From Rhodothermales bacterium (GTDB lineage: Bacteria; Bacteroidota; Rhodothermia; Rhodothermales; UBA10348), in assembly GCA_017643395.1 (NCBI GenBank), contig JAEPNP010000005.1:62001-126000 (forward strand): a stretch of DNA of 64,000 nt, in the 5' to 3' direction. Each line of letters begins with the position of its first letter. Positions within the stretch are counted from its first letter, which is position 1. The position numbers were made by a program, and so were the translations under genes. Below, in pieces: positions 16,541-25,665 of the stretch. The notes under the pieces were generated by a model. That model had not been told where the DNA came from and did not search any database. It saw only the letters and a list, made by a program, of their open reading frames with translations.

Positions 16541-18450
16541 CACCCCTTTCCAAGGGCAAGCGGCGCCTCTTCATCGCACTCACGGCGCTGATCCCGCTCC
16601 TGTTTTTCGTCTTGCTGGAGTCCGGTCTGCGGCTCGCCGGGTACGGCGCCTCGTATCCCCTCTTCCAGCCGGTCCCGGGCGTCGAGCAGTTTCGCATCCA
16701 GAACCGCGAAGTGGCCCGGCGCTATTTCGCGCAGCAAGAGCGCGTGCCGGGCAGCATCGGTGATGCCTTCCTGGCGGAGAAAACCCCGGAAACCTGGCGA
16801 CTCTTCGTTCAGGGAGGCTCTTCCGCGGCCGGCTACCCCTACTACTACGGCGGCAGTTTCTCCCGCATGCTGGAGCAGCGACTTCAGCAGACCTACCCCG
16901 ATCGCAGCGTGGAGGTGGTCAACACCGCCATGGCCGCCGTAAACAGCTATACGCTGCTTGATCTGGCGGATGAGATCCGTGCCGAGGGACCGGACGCCGT
17001 GCTCATCTACGCCGGTCACAACGAGTTCTACGGTGCGCTCGGGATAGGCTCGGCGGAATCGTTGGGGCAAAGCCGCACGGTAATTCGCTGGTACCTTCGC
17101 CTGCAGAACTGGCGCACCGTTCAGCTGCTGCGGAGCGTTCTGGGTTCGGCAGCCGGTCTGGTAGTCGAGGCCCCAGACGGTCCACCCGGCGCCACGCTCA
17201 TGGAGCGCATGGTCGGTGAGCAGGAAATTCCCATCGACAGTGATGTCTACGAGGCGGGGATCGCGCAATTCCGGGACAATCTTCGGCGACTGCTGGCGGT
17301 CTATGAGGGCATTCCGGTGTATCTGGCCACGGTGGCCAGCAACGAGCGCGACCACGCGCCCTTCATGTCCGCGCCGGAGCGTGATCCGGAGGCCTGGCGG
17401 GCGCGTCTGGCCGCGGCCGTTTCCCTGCCGGACAGCCTGGCCGCTCCAAGCCTTCGGGCGATGGGTTCTGAGGACGCGGTGGCCGCAGATGTGCATTTCC
17501 TGCTCGGGCGCTCCCTCGACCGCCTGGAACAGTTTGAGGAGGCACGTACTGCCTACCGCACCGCCAAGGACCGGGACCGACTGCGCTTCAGGGCTTCCGA
17601 GGACATCAATGCCGTCATTCGCGAGGAGGCCGCCTCGGCCGGGGCCGTCGTGGTCGACGTGCAGGAAGTGCTCGCGGCCGCATCGCCCGGAGGAGTGATT
17701 GACGGATCGCTGATGCTCGAGCACCTGCACCCCAACGCCGAGGGCTATTTCCTGATGGCGGACGCGTTCTACAACACGATTGTGCGCACGCAGGGTGGCG
17801 GGCGATTTGTGCCACCGGAGACCGCCCGGGACGAGCTGCTGATTACGCCGATTGACTCGCTGTTCGGTCAGTATCGGGTGATGCAGCTGATGGGCAGTTG
17901 GCCGTTCGAAGCACCCGGCACGACGTGGACGGACACCCTTCGGGCCACCACCGCCACGGAAGACATTGCGATTCGCCTCTTTCGCGGGGAGATTTCATGG
18001 TTCGAGGCGACGAATGCGCTGATGAATCTGCAGCGCCAGGAGCAGGATTGGCACGGCGCGCTCCGGACCGCCCTTGCCCAGATCCAGCAGTACCCGTTCC
18101 TGCCCGCGCCGTACGCGGCGGCGGGTGAGATTCTGCTGCGCCAGCGACGCTCTACCGAGGCGCTCGCGTACTTCGATGCTGCCCTCGAATTGGAAGAGTC
18201 GGCTCAAGTCCGGGCTGTGATCGGCGATGTGCATGCTGCCTTGGGCCGGCATGAGCTCGCGCTGGAGGCCTATCTCGTCGCTACGCGACTCGACGCCACG
18301 AACGCGGACTACGTGCTGAAGCTCGGCCGCTCCCATGCGCTCCTGGGCGACACGCTAGCGGCGGCCACGGCGCTGGAGGCCTACCTGAACCGGCAGCCTG
18401 ACGACGAGCGGGTGCAGCGCGTGCTCGCGGCCATCCGGGCCCGGCAGTAG
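16528..18450 (+). CDS. SGNH/GDSL hydrolase-like protein with TPR repeats
   Basis: This 640-residue protein has an N-terminal membrane anchor (about 13-32), an SGNH-type esterase core and a C-terminal TPR region. Core motifs are VQGGSSAAG (nucleophile block, about 90-98), YAGHNEFYG (about 170-178) and LEHLHPNAEGYFLMA with the catalytic His. TPR-like helices fill roughly 500-635. Comparable Rhodothermales proteins are thought to deacylate surface glycans; here the substrate is not known. The start is GTG 16528, overlapping the previous gene. Confidence 0.82.
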   Translation: MDPVAPLSKGKRRLFIALTALIPLLFFVLLESGLRLAGYGASYPLFQPVPGVEQFRIQNREVARRYFAQQERVPGSIGDAFLAEKTPETWRLFVQGGSSAAGYPYYYGGSFSRMLEQRLQQTYPDRSVEVVNTAMAAVNSYTLLDLADEIRAEGPDAVLIYAGHNEFYGALGIGSAESLGQSRTVIRWYLRLQNWRTVQLLRSVLGSAAGLVVEAPDGPPGATLMERMVGEQEIPIDSDVYEAGIAQFRDNLRRLLAVYEGIPVYLATVASNERDHAPFMSAPERDPEAWRARLAAAVSLPDSLAAPSLRAMGSEDAVAADVHFLLGRSLDRLEQFEEARTAYRTAKDRDRLRFRASEDINAVIREEAASAGAVVVDVQEVLAAASPGGVIDGSLMLEHLHPNAEGYFLMADAFYNTIVRTQGGGRFVPPETARDELLITPIDSLFGQYRVMQLMGSWPFEAPGTTWTDTLRATTATEDIAIRLFRGEISWFEATNALMNLQRQEQDWHGALRTALAQIQQYPFLPAPYAAAGEILLRQRRSTEALAYFDAALELEESAQVRAVIGDVHAALGRHELALEAYLVATRLDATNADYVLKLGRSHALLGDTLAAATALEAYLNRQPDDERVQRVLAAIRARQ

Positions 18451-18493
18451 CGTCGCCGCGGCAACACCCCGTCCACCCGTGCGTTTTGGCCTG

Positions 18494-20218
18494 ATGCGGC
18501 TTCCCACCATCATTCTGGCCGTACTCCTGGTGATCCCCGCCTCCGGGCAGTCCCTGCAGTTCGAGGATGCCACCGAGACCTTCGGCATGCGCATCCAGGG
18601 ACGAGGGCACGGCGTGGCCGTGCGGGATTTTGACCGGGACGGATGGCCGGACCTGTACGTCGCGTCGTCCAACGGCAAGAGTGCCCTCTTCCGCAACAAT
18701 CAAGGCGTCTTCGAGGATGTGACCGCAGCGGCAGGTGTGGAAGCAGAGGGCGGATATGCCGCCCCGCTGTGGGCAGACCTGGACAACGACGGCTGGGCAG
18801 ACCTGATTGTCGTGGGCCCAAACGCCGCCAACCGCCTGTTCATGAGCAACGGAGACGGCAGTTTCCGCGACGTCTCGGCAGACTCCGGCCTGGATCTCCA
18901 AGCCCGTGCGGCTTCCGTGGCGGCCGGAGATTTTGACGCCGACGGACTGACCGACCTTTTCCTGGCAGTCGACGACGCGGCGGATCTATTGTATCGCAAT
19001 CTGGGCGATGGGCGCTTTGAAGATGTCTCCCGCCGCGGCGGCATCGCAGGTCCGGAAACGTCAGTAGCCATGCAGGCCGTTTGGTTCGACTACGATCACA
19101 ACGGCAGCCAGGACCTGATTGTGGTGCACGACGGGTTCACCGACAGCCGTCTGCACCGCAACCTGGGTTACCTGCCGCTTGTGGATCAGGGTCGGTCCAC
19201 CGGGTTTTACGATGTGGGCTCCGGCAACAGCATGGGCATCGCCGTTGCGGACGTGGACGGTAACGGGTGGGAAGACATCTATGTGACGCGCATTGGAGAG
19301 GCTGGCCTGTACCTCAACCAGGAAGGAAACGGGTTCGTACTGATTGAAGATGCGCTGGGAGCCTGGCGCAACGGCATGGCCTGGGGCACGGTGTTCGCCG
19401 ACTTCGACAATGACCGCGATCAGGACCTGTTCGTGGTCAACACCACCGGATTCGACGGCACCCGCACGCTGCTCTATGAGAACCGGAATCTCTGGTTCTA
19501 CGATCAGTCGCAGTCCGCCTCTGCCTCCCTGTCGACAGAGACGCAGGGGCTCGCCGCAGCGGACATCGACCTCGACGGAATGGTGGATCTCATCATCCCC
19601 GACCACGACGGCCGCATTCGCGTGCTGCGCGGCACCAGCCCATCGCCCGGAAACTGGTTGAAGATCCAGCTGGAAGGCACCTCCGGGAGCAGGGACGCGA
19701 TCGGTGCGCGGGTGGAAGCGCTGGTGGACGGACAGTGGATCTCACGCTTCGTTTCCGGAGGGGACAGCTTTTGCTCTCAGAGCGAAAACGTGCTGCATTT
19801 TGGCCTGGGTTCGGCAACCCGGGCGGATCAGTTGAGGGTGTATTGGGTGGGCGATGCGCAGGGCGAGCAGTTCGGAGCCCTAGCGGCGGGCAATCACCTC
19901 ATCACCGAAGGCAGCGGTGCGCCGGCCGGGACCGGCGTTGCGCCGGAACTGCCCGTCTCGCAGGACCTGATCGAGGCTTTTCCGAATCCGTTGACGGCCG
20001 ATACCAAGCTCAAGGTCACCCTTTCAAAGCCCGGCTGGGCCCGGATCAGCATCTGGGACGTGCAGGGACGACGGGTGGCTCAGGTGTCCGAACGGGTGCT
20101 GCCGGCTGGAGCGAGCGAAATCGCCTGGCCGGAAAGTCGTTGGGGCACTGGCATTTACTTCGTCAGACTGGAAACAGAATCTGGAGTTGTGACTACTGCG
20201 GCTCTGTCACTGCGCTAG
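18494..20218 (+). CDS. FG-GAP/ASPIC-UnbV repeat protein with T9SS-type sorting domain
   Basis: This exported protein of about 574 residues has a signal peptide MRLPTIILAVLLVIPASGQ. At least seven calcium-binding-type repeats are readable (DFDRDGWPDLYV, DLDNDGWADLIV, DFDADGLTDLFL, DYDHNGSQDLIV, DVDGNGWEDIYV, DFDNDRDQDLFV, DIDLDGMVDLII). An ASPIC/UnbV-like domain follows (GARVEALVDGQWISR), then a C-terminal sorting domain (EAFPNPLTADTKLKVTLSKP ... GIYFVRL). It is likely displayed on the surface by the type IX system. A GTG five codons upstream is possible, but the ATG gives the cleaner signal. Confidence 0.88.
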   Translation: MRLPTIILAVLLVIPASGQSLQFEDATETFGMRIQGRGHGVAVRDFDRDGWPDLYVASSNGKSALFRNNQGVFEDVTAAAGVEAEGGYAAPLWADLDNDGWADLIVVGPNAANRLFMSNGDGSFRDVSADSGLDLQARAASVAAGDFDADGLTDLFLAVDDAADLLYRNLGDGRFEDVSRRGGIAGPETSVAMQAVWFDYDHNGSQDLIVVHDGFTDSRLHRNLGYLPLVDQGRSTGFYDVGSGNSMGIAVADVDGNGWEDIYVTRIGEAGLYLNQEGNGFVLIEDALGAWRNGMAWGTVFADFDNDRDQDLFVVNTTGFDGTRTLLYENRNLWFYDQSQSASASLSTETQGLAAADIDLDGMVDLIIPDHDGRIRVLRGTSPSPGNWLKIQLEGTSGSRDAIGARVEALVDGQWISRFVSGGDSFCSQSENVLHFGLGSATRADQLRVYWVGDAQGEQFGALAAGNHLITEGSGAPAGTGVAPELPVSQDLIEAFPNPLTADTKLKVTLSKPGWARISIWDVQGRRVAQVSERVLPAGASEIAWPESRWGTGIYFVRLETESGVVTTAALSLR

Positions 20219-20271
20219 GTGGCACGCCGCGGAAGCCGCCCCCCATGAATCCTCCGACAACCCCCTGACGC

Positions 20272-21537
20272 ATGCGAGTTCTTGCGCCGCTTTCTTTCGT
20301 CCTGATGGGAGCTGCTCTGGCCTACATCGGCCTGAAGCCCCCGGTGCCCACGCCTCCCGCTCCGAAGGCGGAGACGGTGGTCACTTCTGACCAGTTCGGC
20401 ATCGAAATGGACGCATACGCAGTGGACATCGAGAGCATCGACCGGGGAGACACGTTTTCGGACCTGATGGCGCCCTTCCAGGTCTCCGGAGAGACCATCG
20501 CCAATCTGGTGGAAGCGGCCAAGCCCGTATTCGACGTGCGCAAGCTGCTGCCGGGCAGGGATCTGCATGTCTACACCAGCCCGGACTCACTCCGGGAAGT
20601 GGCCCTCGCCGTCTATGAAGCCAGCGCCACATCGTATGTGGTCTTCGACTTCGGAGACAGTCTGCATGCCCGCGTGGTGGAGCGCGAGGTCCGCACGGCC
20701 ACGCGGTCCGTGTCGGGTCAGATTACGAGTTCGCTGTACGAGACCCTGGAGGACTTGAATGTAGACCCCTTCCTTGCCGTGAGGCTCTCGGAGGTGTACG
20801 CCTGGCAGATCGACTTTGGCCGGCTGCACCAGGGAGACCGGTTCACCGTGGCATACGAGGAGAAATATGTCGAGGACAAGCGGGTAGGCCTTGGACGGGT
20901 ACTCGCCGCCAAGTTCACCCACGGCACCCGCGACTTTGAGGCCTTCCTCTTTGCCAACAACGAAGCCGAGGAGTACTTCGACGGCGACGGCAACAGTTTG
21001 CGAAAAGCCTTCCTGATTGCGCCGGTCGAATACAAGCGTATCAGCTCCCGCTTCTCGGGGCGGCGTTTCCACCCGGTGCAGAAGCGGTACAAGGCTCACC
21101 TCGGCACCGATTATGCGGCCAACTACGGCACGCCGATCCGTGCTACGGGCGATGGCGTCATTACCAAGGCGGAGTACGGCCGGGCCAACGGCCGGTATGT
21201 CAAGATCCGCCACAACGGCACGTACTCCACCCAGTACCTGCATATGCAGAAAATCGCCTCGGGCATGCGTCCGGGCGTGGCCGTGAAGCAGGGGCAGGTG
21301 ATCGGATATGTCGGCTCAAGTGGACTTGCCAACGGCCCGCATGTCTGCTACCGGTTCTGGAAGAACGGCCAGCAGGTAGACCATCTCAGAGAGGATCTGC
21401 CGTCGGTGGATCCGCTGCCTGAGGAGGCGATCGCCGGTTTTGAGATCCATCGGGACCGCTGGCGCGCCCACCTGGCCGCACAGGAGCCCGTGATGCCGCG
21501 GATTGCTGCTGCAAGTCTCGGCCCCGGGACCGACTAG
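20272..21537 (+). CDS. M23 family metallopeptidase (peptidoglycan hydrolase-like)
   Basis: This 421-residue protein has an N-terminal membrane/signal helix (2-21), an OapA/LysM-like middle domain (DRGDTFSDLMAPF) and an M23 domain in the C-terminal third. Zinc-site motifs are HLGTDYAANYGTPI, YLHM and GPHVCYRFWKNGQQVDHL. The last reads HVC where classic M23 enzymes have HxH, so Cys stands where the third zinc ligand is expected; I recall this from other Bacteroidota. It probably cleaves peptide cross-links in the cell wall. It starts at ATG 20272, 53 bp after the FG-GAP gene. Confidence 0.88.
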   Translation: MRVLAPLSFVLMGAALAYIGLKPPVPTPPAPKAETVVTSDQFGIEMDAYAVDIESIDRGDTFSDLMAPFQVSGETIANLVEAAKPVFDVRKLLPGRDLHVYTSPDSLREVALAVYEASATSYVVFDFGDSLHARVVEREVRTATRSVSGQITSSLYETLEDLNVDPFLAVRLSEVYAWQIDFGRLHQGDRFTVAYEEKYVEDKRVGLGRVLAAKFTHGTRDFEAFLFANNEAEEYFDGDGNSLRKAFLIAPVEYKRISSRFSGRRFHPVQKRYKAHLGTDYAANYGTPIRATGDGVITKAEYGRANGRYVKIRHNGTYSTQYLHMQKIASGMRPGVAVKQGQVIGYVGSSGLANGPHVCYRFWKNGQQVDHLREDLPSVDPLPEEAIAGFEIHRDRWRAHLAAQEPVMPRIAAASLGPGTD

Positions 21538-21539
21538 GC

Positions 21540-22268
21540 TCAGTCGGCGCTGTAGGCGGTCAGCGAGTCCGATCCCAGGAAGCGCCCATCCGCATTCGTG
21601 TACCAGTGAATCGTGCGGACGAGTTGCATGCCGTCCGCAGCCAGCGTGCCGTCAAAGGCGATGTACTCTCCGTCATTGGCGGCCTCGTCGTGGTAGAACC
21701 TGCTTCCCACCAACGCAGAGGTCTCCGGGTGGAAATAGAAGTACCAAATGTCGGAGCCTACTGCCGGGTCATAGGTCACCCGCACCTGCCGGACCGGCTG
21801 ACCCATAAAGGTCGTGTCGATCACCCCGGGTTCGACCAGCGCGCCCTCGTCCTGTAGCTTCATCGGCAGGCCGTGCATGAAGGCGTAGTATTCGCGCCAC
21901 CATGCGGGGCCGTCGGGGCATACCAGTCTGTATCGGGCGGCCACTGTCGAGTCCGGGAGCACGCCATTCACCGTAGCGGCGCAGTTCTCCGCGTCGACAT
22001 AGGCTTCGACCACATCCTCTCCACGATCCTGTCGCATTCCGAATGACCGGGCCAGGGGATCCAGTCGCATGCCGGTCTTCCGCATCGACCCGTCGGGGCG
22101 CTTCTCATCCAGATCAAGACGGTGAGCACGCGTGTACCACATCCCGTCCGGATCGTGGAAGTCGATGCTGCGGGCAATGAGCGCCTCGGCATCAGAGAGT
22201 TCGGCCTGAGGCGGGTCGGCGGGCGCGCACGCTGCGACGAGCAGCGTCAACAGGAGCAGATTTCGCAT
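21540..22268 (-). CDS. DUF6503-like lipoprotein
   Basis: This 242-residue lipoprotein has signal MRNLLLLTLLVAAC with the lipobox Cys at residue 14. The body (SIDFHDPDGMWYTRAHRLDL, then PAWWREYYAFMHGLPMKLQD and GSDIWYFYFHPETSALVGSR) matches the pattern of DUF6503 beta-barrel lipoproteins of Bacteroidota, function unknown. I chose ATG 22268 for the signal peptide; an upstream frame to 22349 crosses into the divergent PKS promoter. It ends 2 bp from the M23 gene, converging. Confidence 0.78.
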   Translation of the reverse strand: MRNLLLLTLLVAACAPADPPQAELSDAEALIARSIDFHDPDGMWYTRAHRLDLDEKRPDGSMRKTGMRLDPLARSFGMRQDRGEDVVEAYVDAENCAATVNGVLPDSTVAARYRLVCPDGPAWWREYYAFMHGLPMKLQDEGALVEPGVIDTTFMGQPVRQVRVTYDPAVGSDIWYFYFHPETSALVGSRFYHDEAANDGEYIAFDGTLAADGMQLVRTIHWYTNADGRFLGSDSLTAYSAD

Positions 22269-22323
22269 GGCAATTGGCGGCGGAGTTCCGCAATATCGGC
22301 ACAGCCCGTCACTTGTCGCGCCC

Positions 22324-23460
22324 ATGGCCTTTATCCACAGCATCGCCACCCGCGTTCCGCGCCACGCCTATCCGCAGGAGGAAGTCGGTCAGGTGCTGCG
22401 CGCCGCGCTGGAGCCCGGGGGGCGCGGAGACCGGCTCTCGCAGAAGATCTACCGATCCTCGGGCATCGAAACCCGCCATTCCGTCATCAGCGGATACAAA
22501 CCGGGTACGGGCGATGGGCTCTTTTTCGATACGGATACGGGTCGATTCATGTCCCCGACCACCGGACAGCGCAACGACCTGTATGTGGCGGAGGCCAAGC
22601 CATTGTTTGTGGAGACGGCCAGGGTAGCCTTGGAAGCATCTGGGTTCGCGCCGGAAGAGATCACACACGTGGTGACCGCGTCCTGCACGGGATTTTTTGC
22701 TCCTGGTCCGGACTACTACATCCTGCGGGACCTGGGCTTGCCGCCGTCCACGCAGCGCTACCACGTAGGGTTCATGGGATGCTTTGCGGCATTTCCCAGC
22801 TTGCGCATGGCCGCATCGTTTTGCGCGAACGACCCAAACGCCGTGGTGCTGGTGGTCTGCCTGGAACTGTGCACGCTGCATCTGGAGCCTTCCGAGGTGG
22901 TGGACAACATCATCGCATCGGCCGTCTTTGCCGACGGCGCCGCGGGCGTGGTTGTTTCTTCCCAACCGCCGGCCGGGGTGGCGCTGGACGGTGCACTCGC
23001 GGGACCGCATCGGTGCGAGTCAGGCCTCGAACTCACCGCCTCCTCTACCCGGCTCGCGCCGAACTCCGAGGACGACATGGCCTGGAACATCGGCGACCAC
23101 GGGTTCGACATGGTGCTCTCCACCTATGTGCCCAGGGTGCTTGGCACCGAAATCGGAGGCGTCGTGGACGACATCTTGGGCGATGCGGGGCGCGGCCGCG
23201 AGGACGTCGTTCACTGGTGGGTGCACCCGGGTGGCCGGGCGATTATCGACCATGTCCAGGAGGCGTTGGCGCTGGAAGACATCTCGCTGGAGCCGTCGCG
23301 TGATGTGCTGGCGCGGTACGGCAACATGAGCAGCGCGACGATTCTGTTTGTGATACAGGAGGCGCTCCGGCGCGGGGACATGAGGACCGGTGAGCTTGCT
23401 TACGCAATGGCCTTCGGCCCCGGCCTGACCGTGGAGAGTGCCCTCTTCCGGGGCGTGTAG
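22324..23460 (+). CDS. Type III polyketide synthase (chalcone/stilbene synthase-like)
   Basis: This 378-residue homodimer-type enzyme extends an acyl-CoA with malonyl-CoA and cyclises it, usually to alkylresorcinols or alkylpyrones. The thiolase-fold catalytic triad is visible: C153 in GFMGCFAAFP, H301 in WWVHPGGRAI and N334 in RYGNMSSAT. The ATG at 22324 begins the conserved MAFIHSIATRVP. Its stop overlaps the methyltransferase GTG by one base, and a flavin monooxygenase follows. That layout matches lipid-resorcinol/quinone operons such as Streptomyces srsABC, although srsB is a different methyltransferase family. Confidence 0.94.
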   Translation: MAFIHSIATRVPRHAYPQEEVGQVLRAALEPGGRGDRLSQKIYRSSGIETRHSVISGYKPGTGDGLFFDTDTGRFMSPTTGQRNDLYVAEAKPLFVETARVALEASGFAPEEITHVVTASCTGFFAPGPDYYILRDLGLPPSTQRYHVGFMGCFAAFPSLRMAASFCANDPNAVVLVVCLELCTLHLEPSEVVDNIIASAVFADGAAGVVVSSQPPAGVALDGALAGPHRCESGLELTASSTRLAPNSEDDMAWNIGDHGFDMVLSTYVPRVLGTEIGGVVDDILGDAGRGREDVVHWWVHPGGRAIIDHVQEALALEDISLEPSRDVLARYGNMSSATILFVIQEALRRGDMRTGELAYAMAFGPGLTVESALFRGV

Positions 23461-24557
23461 TGCCGACCCTGATACTCAGGGACCGGCAGCCGGAACTGGT
23501 CGAGCTGATGGATGACCCGGCATGTGACGCTCGCATGCTGGCGCGCACGTACGCCAACTTCCGGGTGGTAAATCGACTTCTTGCAGGTTGGCGTGGTGTG
23601 TTTGCCCGGCACTTCGAAGCGCGCTTGCGTCAGGGACCCGCGACGCTACTCGATGTCGGGTGCGGCGGAGGGGACGTCGCGCGGTACCTGCACGCCCTGG
23701 CGGCGCGGCGGGGGTTCTCCCTTGCAATAACGGGCATTGACCCCGACCCGCGGGCGGTGGCGTTTGCGGTGGGGGGCGCTGCGGGGCACGGGGGTGCGGC
23801 GGGGCTCGGCGGTGCGGCGGGGCTCGGCGGCGGTGCGGGGCGTGGCGGCGCGGCGGGGCGTGGCGGCTCGGCGGGGCTCGGCGGTGCGGCGGGGCTCGGC
23901 GGCGCGGGAGGCGCCCCCCCGGGTCGATCCGACGCAAACATGGAAAAAGGCCATCTCTTTCCACAAGTCAGCTCCGACCGCGAATCCGAAGGTGGAAAAG
24001 TGGGCCCGAATTACACATTCGAAGGCTCCGAAACTGCGGAGACGTATAAAAACAGGGGCGTTTTCTACGATGGGCAGGGCGCGGGGGGCGCGCGAGGAGC
24101 CGACGGCCCGGTAAGCTCCGGCGGCTCGACGGACGCAGACGGCCCGACAGACGCAGGCGACACCCGCGCCACAGCGCCCCCTCCCCCCGCGGCAACCCTC
24201 CAGTTCCGCGCAGCCCACTCGTCAGACCTCGTCCGCGAGGGCCGGCGGTTCGACTTCGTCATCAGCAACCACGTGCTGCACCACCTCGACGCCGAAACGC
24301 GCGAGGTGCTTCTGCAGGATTCCCAGGCGCTGGCGACACACACCGCGGTTCACAACGACATTCGCCGGGACGACTTGGGCTACCTGGGGTTTTCCGTGTT
24401 CGGGCTGGCCTTCCCCGGATCGTTCATTCGAACGGACGGCCTGCGCTCCATTCGTCGGAGCTACACTCCCGCCGAGCTGGCCGCGGTGCTGCCGGCGGGC
24501 TGGCGGGCGGAGCCCGCCTGGCCGTTCCGGCTCCTGGCAGTGTGGCGACATGATTGA
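23460..24557 (+). CDS. SAM-dependent methyltransferase interrupted in frame by a repeat element
   Basis: A class I methyltransferase, probably methylating the product of the adjacent polyketide synthase. Motif I LLDVGCGGGDVARYL is at residues 63-77 and the acidic loop GIDPDP at 92-97. The domain resumes at about 247 with LQFRAAHSSDLVREG and VISNHVLHHLD. Between them lie about 143 foreign residues: eight glycine-rich 6-residue repeats (105-152), a 43-codon segment that is exactly a 129-bp triple-dyad element (161-203), and a low-complexity tail. Without the insert it would be about 222 residues, near the usual size. The frame stays open with no stop. Whether the enzyme still folds is unknown. 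The start is GTG, overlapping the PKS stop. Confidence 0.85.
   Translation: MPTLILRDRQPELVELMDDPACDARMLARTYANFRVVNRLLAGWRGVFARHFEARLRQGPATLLDVGCGGGDVARYLHALAARRGFSLAITGIDPDPRAVAFAVGGAAGHGGAAGLGGAAGLGGGAGRGGAAGRGGSAGLGGAAGLGGAGGAPPGRSDANMEKGHLFPQVSSDRESEGGKVGPNYTFEGSETAETYKNRGVFYDGQGAGGARGADGPVSSGGSTDADGPTDAGDTRATAPPPPAATLQFRAAHSSDLVREGRRFDFVISNHVLHHLDAETREVLLQDSQALATHTAVHNDIRRDDLGYLGFSVFGLAFPGSFIRTDGLRSIRRSYTPAELAAVLPAGWRAEPAWPFRLLAVWRHD
23772..23915 (+). repeat. In-gene minisatellite, 8 x 18 bp
   Basis: Eight 18-bp units encode GGAAGH, GGAAGL, GGAAGL, GGGAGR, GGAAGR, GGSAGL, GGAAGL and GGAGGA. The best-conserved unit is GGCGGTGCGGCGGGGCTC. It lies just before the in-gene 129-bp element. Confidence 0.92.
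23940..24068 (+). repeat. 129-bp triple-dyad element, copy C, inside the methyltransferase gene
   Basis: The dyads lie at 23940-23964, 23992-24016 and 24044-24068 with 27-bp spacers. Ends are ATGGAAAAA and GTTTTCTAC. The first base is a first codon position and 129 is divisible by three, so the host frame is preserved. It is about 63% identical to copy A2 with no indel by hand count. Confidence 0.85.
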
Positions 24558-25665
24558 CGTGGCGATTGTCGGGGGTGGTCCTGTAGGCCTGGACCTGGCG
24601 AACCGCCTGGTCCAGGCCCACAGGACCGTGCGCGTGCTGGAGAAGCGAGCCGCCATCGGCACGCACTCCCGATCCATCGGCATTCATCCGCCCAGCCTGG
24701 AGATGCTGCGCGAGACGGGAGTCACCGACGAGCTGCTGGCGCGCGGCGTGCACATCCGGGAGGGCATCGCCTACGTGTCAGGCCGGGAAGCGGGCCGCAT
24801 CGACATGAGGTTGCTGCCTCCTCCCTTTCCGTTCGTGCTGGCCATCCCGCAGTACGTCACCGAGCAGGTCCTGCAAGACCGGCTGCCTGCCGAGTGCATC
24901 ACGCGCGGCGTGGAGGTGACCGCACTGACCCAGCATCAGGATCGGGTGGTCCTGCAAACTCCTGACGGACCAGTCGCCGCCCGGTTTGTGGTGGGTGCCG
25001 ACGGACAGCATTCGACCGTGCGCACCCTGCTGGGTATCCCGTTCCGTGGAGGCGCCTACCGGGACCGATATCTCATGGGCGACTTCTCGGACACCACGGA
25101 TTTTGGTGAGCGTGCCGCCATCTTCCTGGACCCAGACGGGCTAACCGAGGCTTTTCCCCTACCCGGCAAGATCCGGCGGTGGGTGGTGCGCTTGCAGGAC
25201 CGTGACGACGCAGAAGCCGACGTTCACCGCCTCATCCATCTGGTACGACAGCGCACCGACCACCGACCGGACCCCGCCACCAACACCATGCTGTCCGCCT
25301 TCCGGGTCTACCGCCTGCTCGCTGAGCGGCTGAACCACGGCCGCGTGATCCTGGCCGGAGACGCCGCACACGTAGTCAGCCCCATCGGCGGCCAGGGCAT
25401 GAACGTCGGCTGGCTGGACGGCCGGCACGCCGCCGGAATCCTGCAGCAAGCCCTGGACGGCGCCGACCACCGGCCTTTGTTCGAGGCCTACACCCGCCGT
25501 CGCCGCCGCACCGCGCGGCAAGCCGCGCGGCGCGCCGAGTTCAACATGGCCTTCGGCCGCCCCGGACCGCTGGCGCCCTTCATGCGAGCGGGGGCCAGAG
25601 CGATCCTCTGGCCCCCGCTCGCACGCCTGGCCGTGCAGCGCTTCACCATGCGCGGACTTACTTGA
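24550..25665 (+). CDS. FAD-dependent monooxygenase
   Basis: This 371-residue flavoprotein of the aromatic hydroxylase class has the FAD dinucleotide-binding motif VAIVGGGPVGLDLANRL (4-20), the DG-type motif VGADGQHSTVR and the GDAAHVVSPIGGQGMN motif that binds the FAD ribityl chain. It overlaps the methyltransferase by 8 bp in a three-gene operon with the type III PKS, so it probably hydroxylates the polyketide-derived ring toward a quinone. That role is inferred from context. Its 3' end overlaps the convergent BNR-repeat gene by 8 bp. Confidence 0.92.
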   Translation: MIDVAIVGGGPVGLDLANRLVQAHRTVRVLEKRAAIGTHSRSIGIHPPSLEMLRETGVTDELLARGVHIREGIAYVSGREAGRIDMRLLPPPFPFVLAIPQYVTEQVLQDRLPAECITRGVEVTALTQHQDRVVLQTPDGPVAARFVVGADGQHSTVRTLLGIPFRGGAYRDRYLMGDFSDTTDFGERAAIFLDPDGLTEAFPLPGKIRRWVVRLQDRDDAEADVHRLIHLVRQRTDHRPDPATNTMLSAFRVYRLLAERLNHGRVILAGDAAHVVSPIGGQGMNVGWLDGRHAAGILQQALDGADHRPLFEAYTRRRRRTARQAARRAEFNMAFGRPGPLAPFMRAGARAILWPPLARLAVQRFTMRGLT

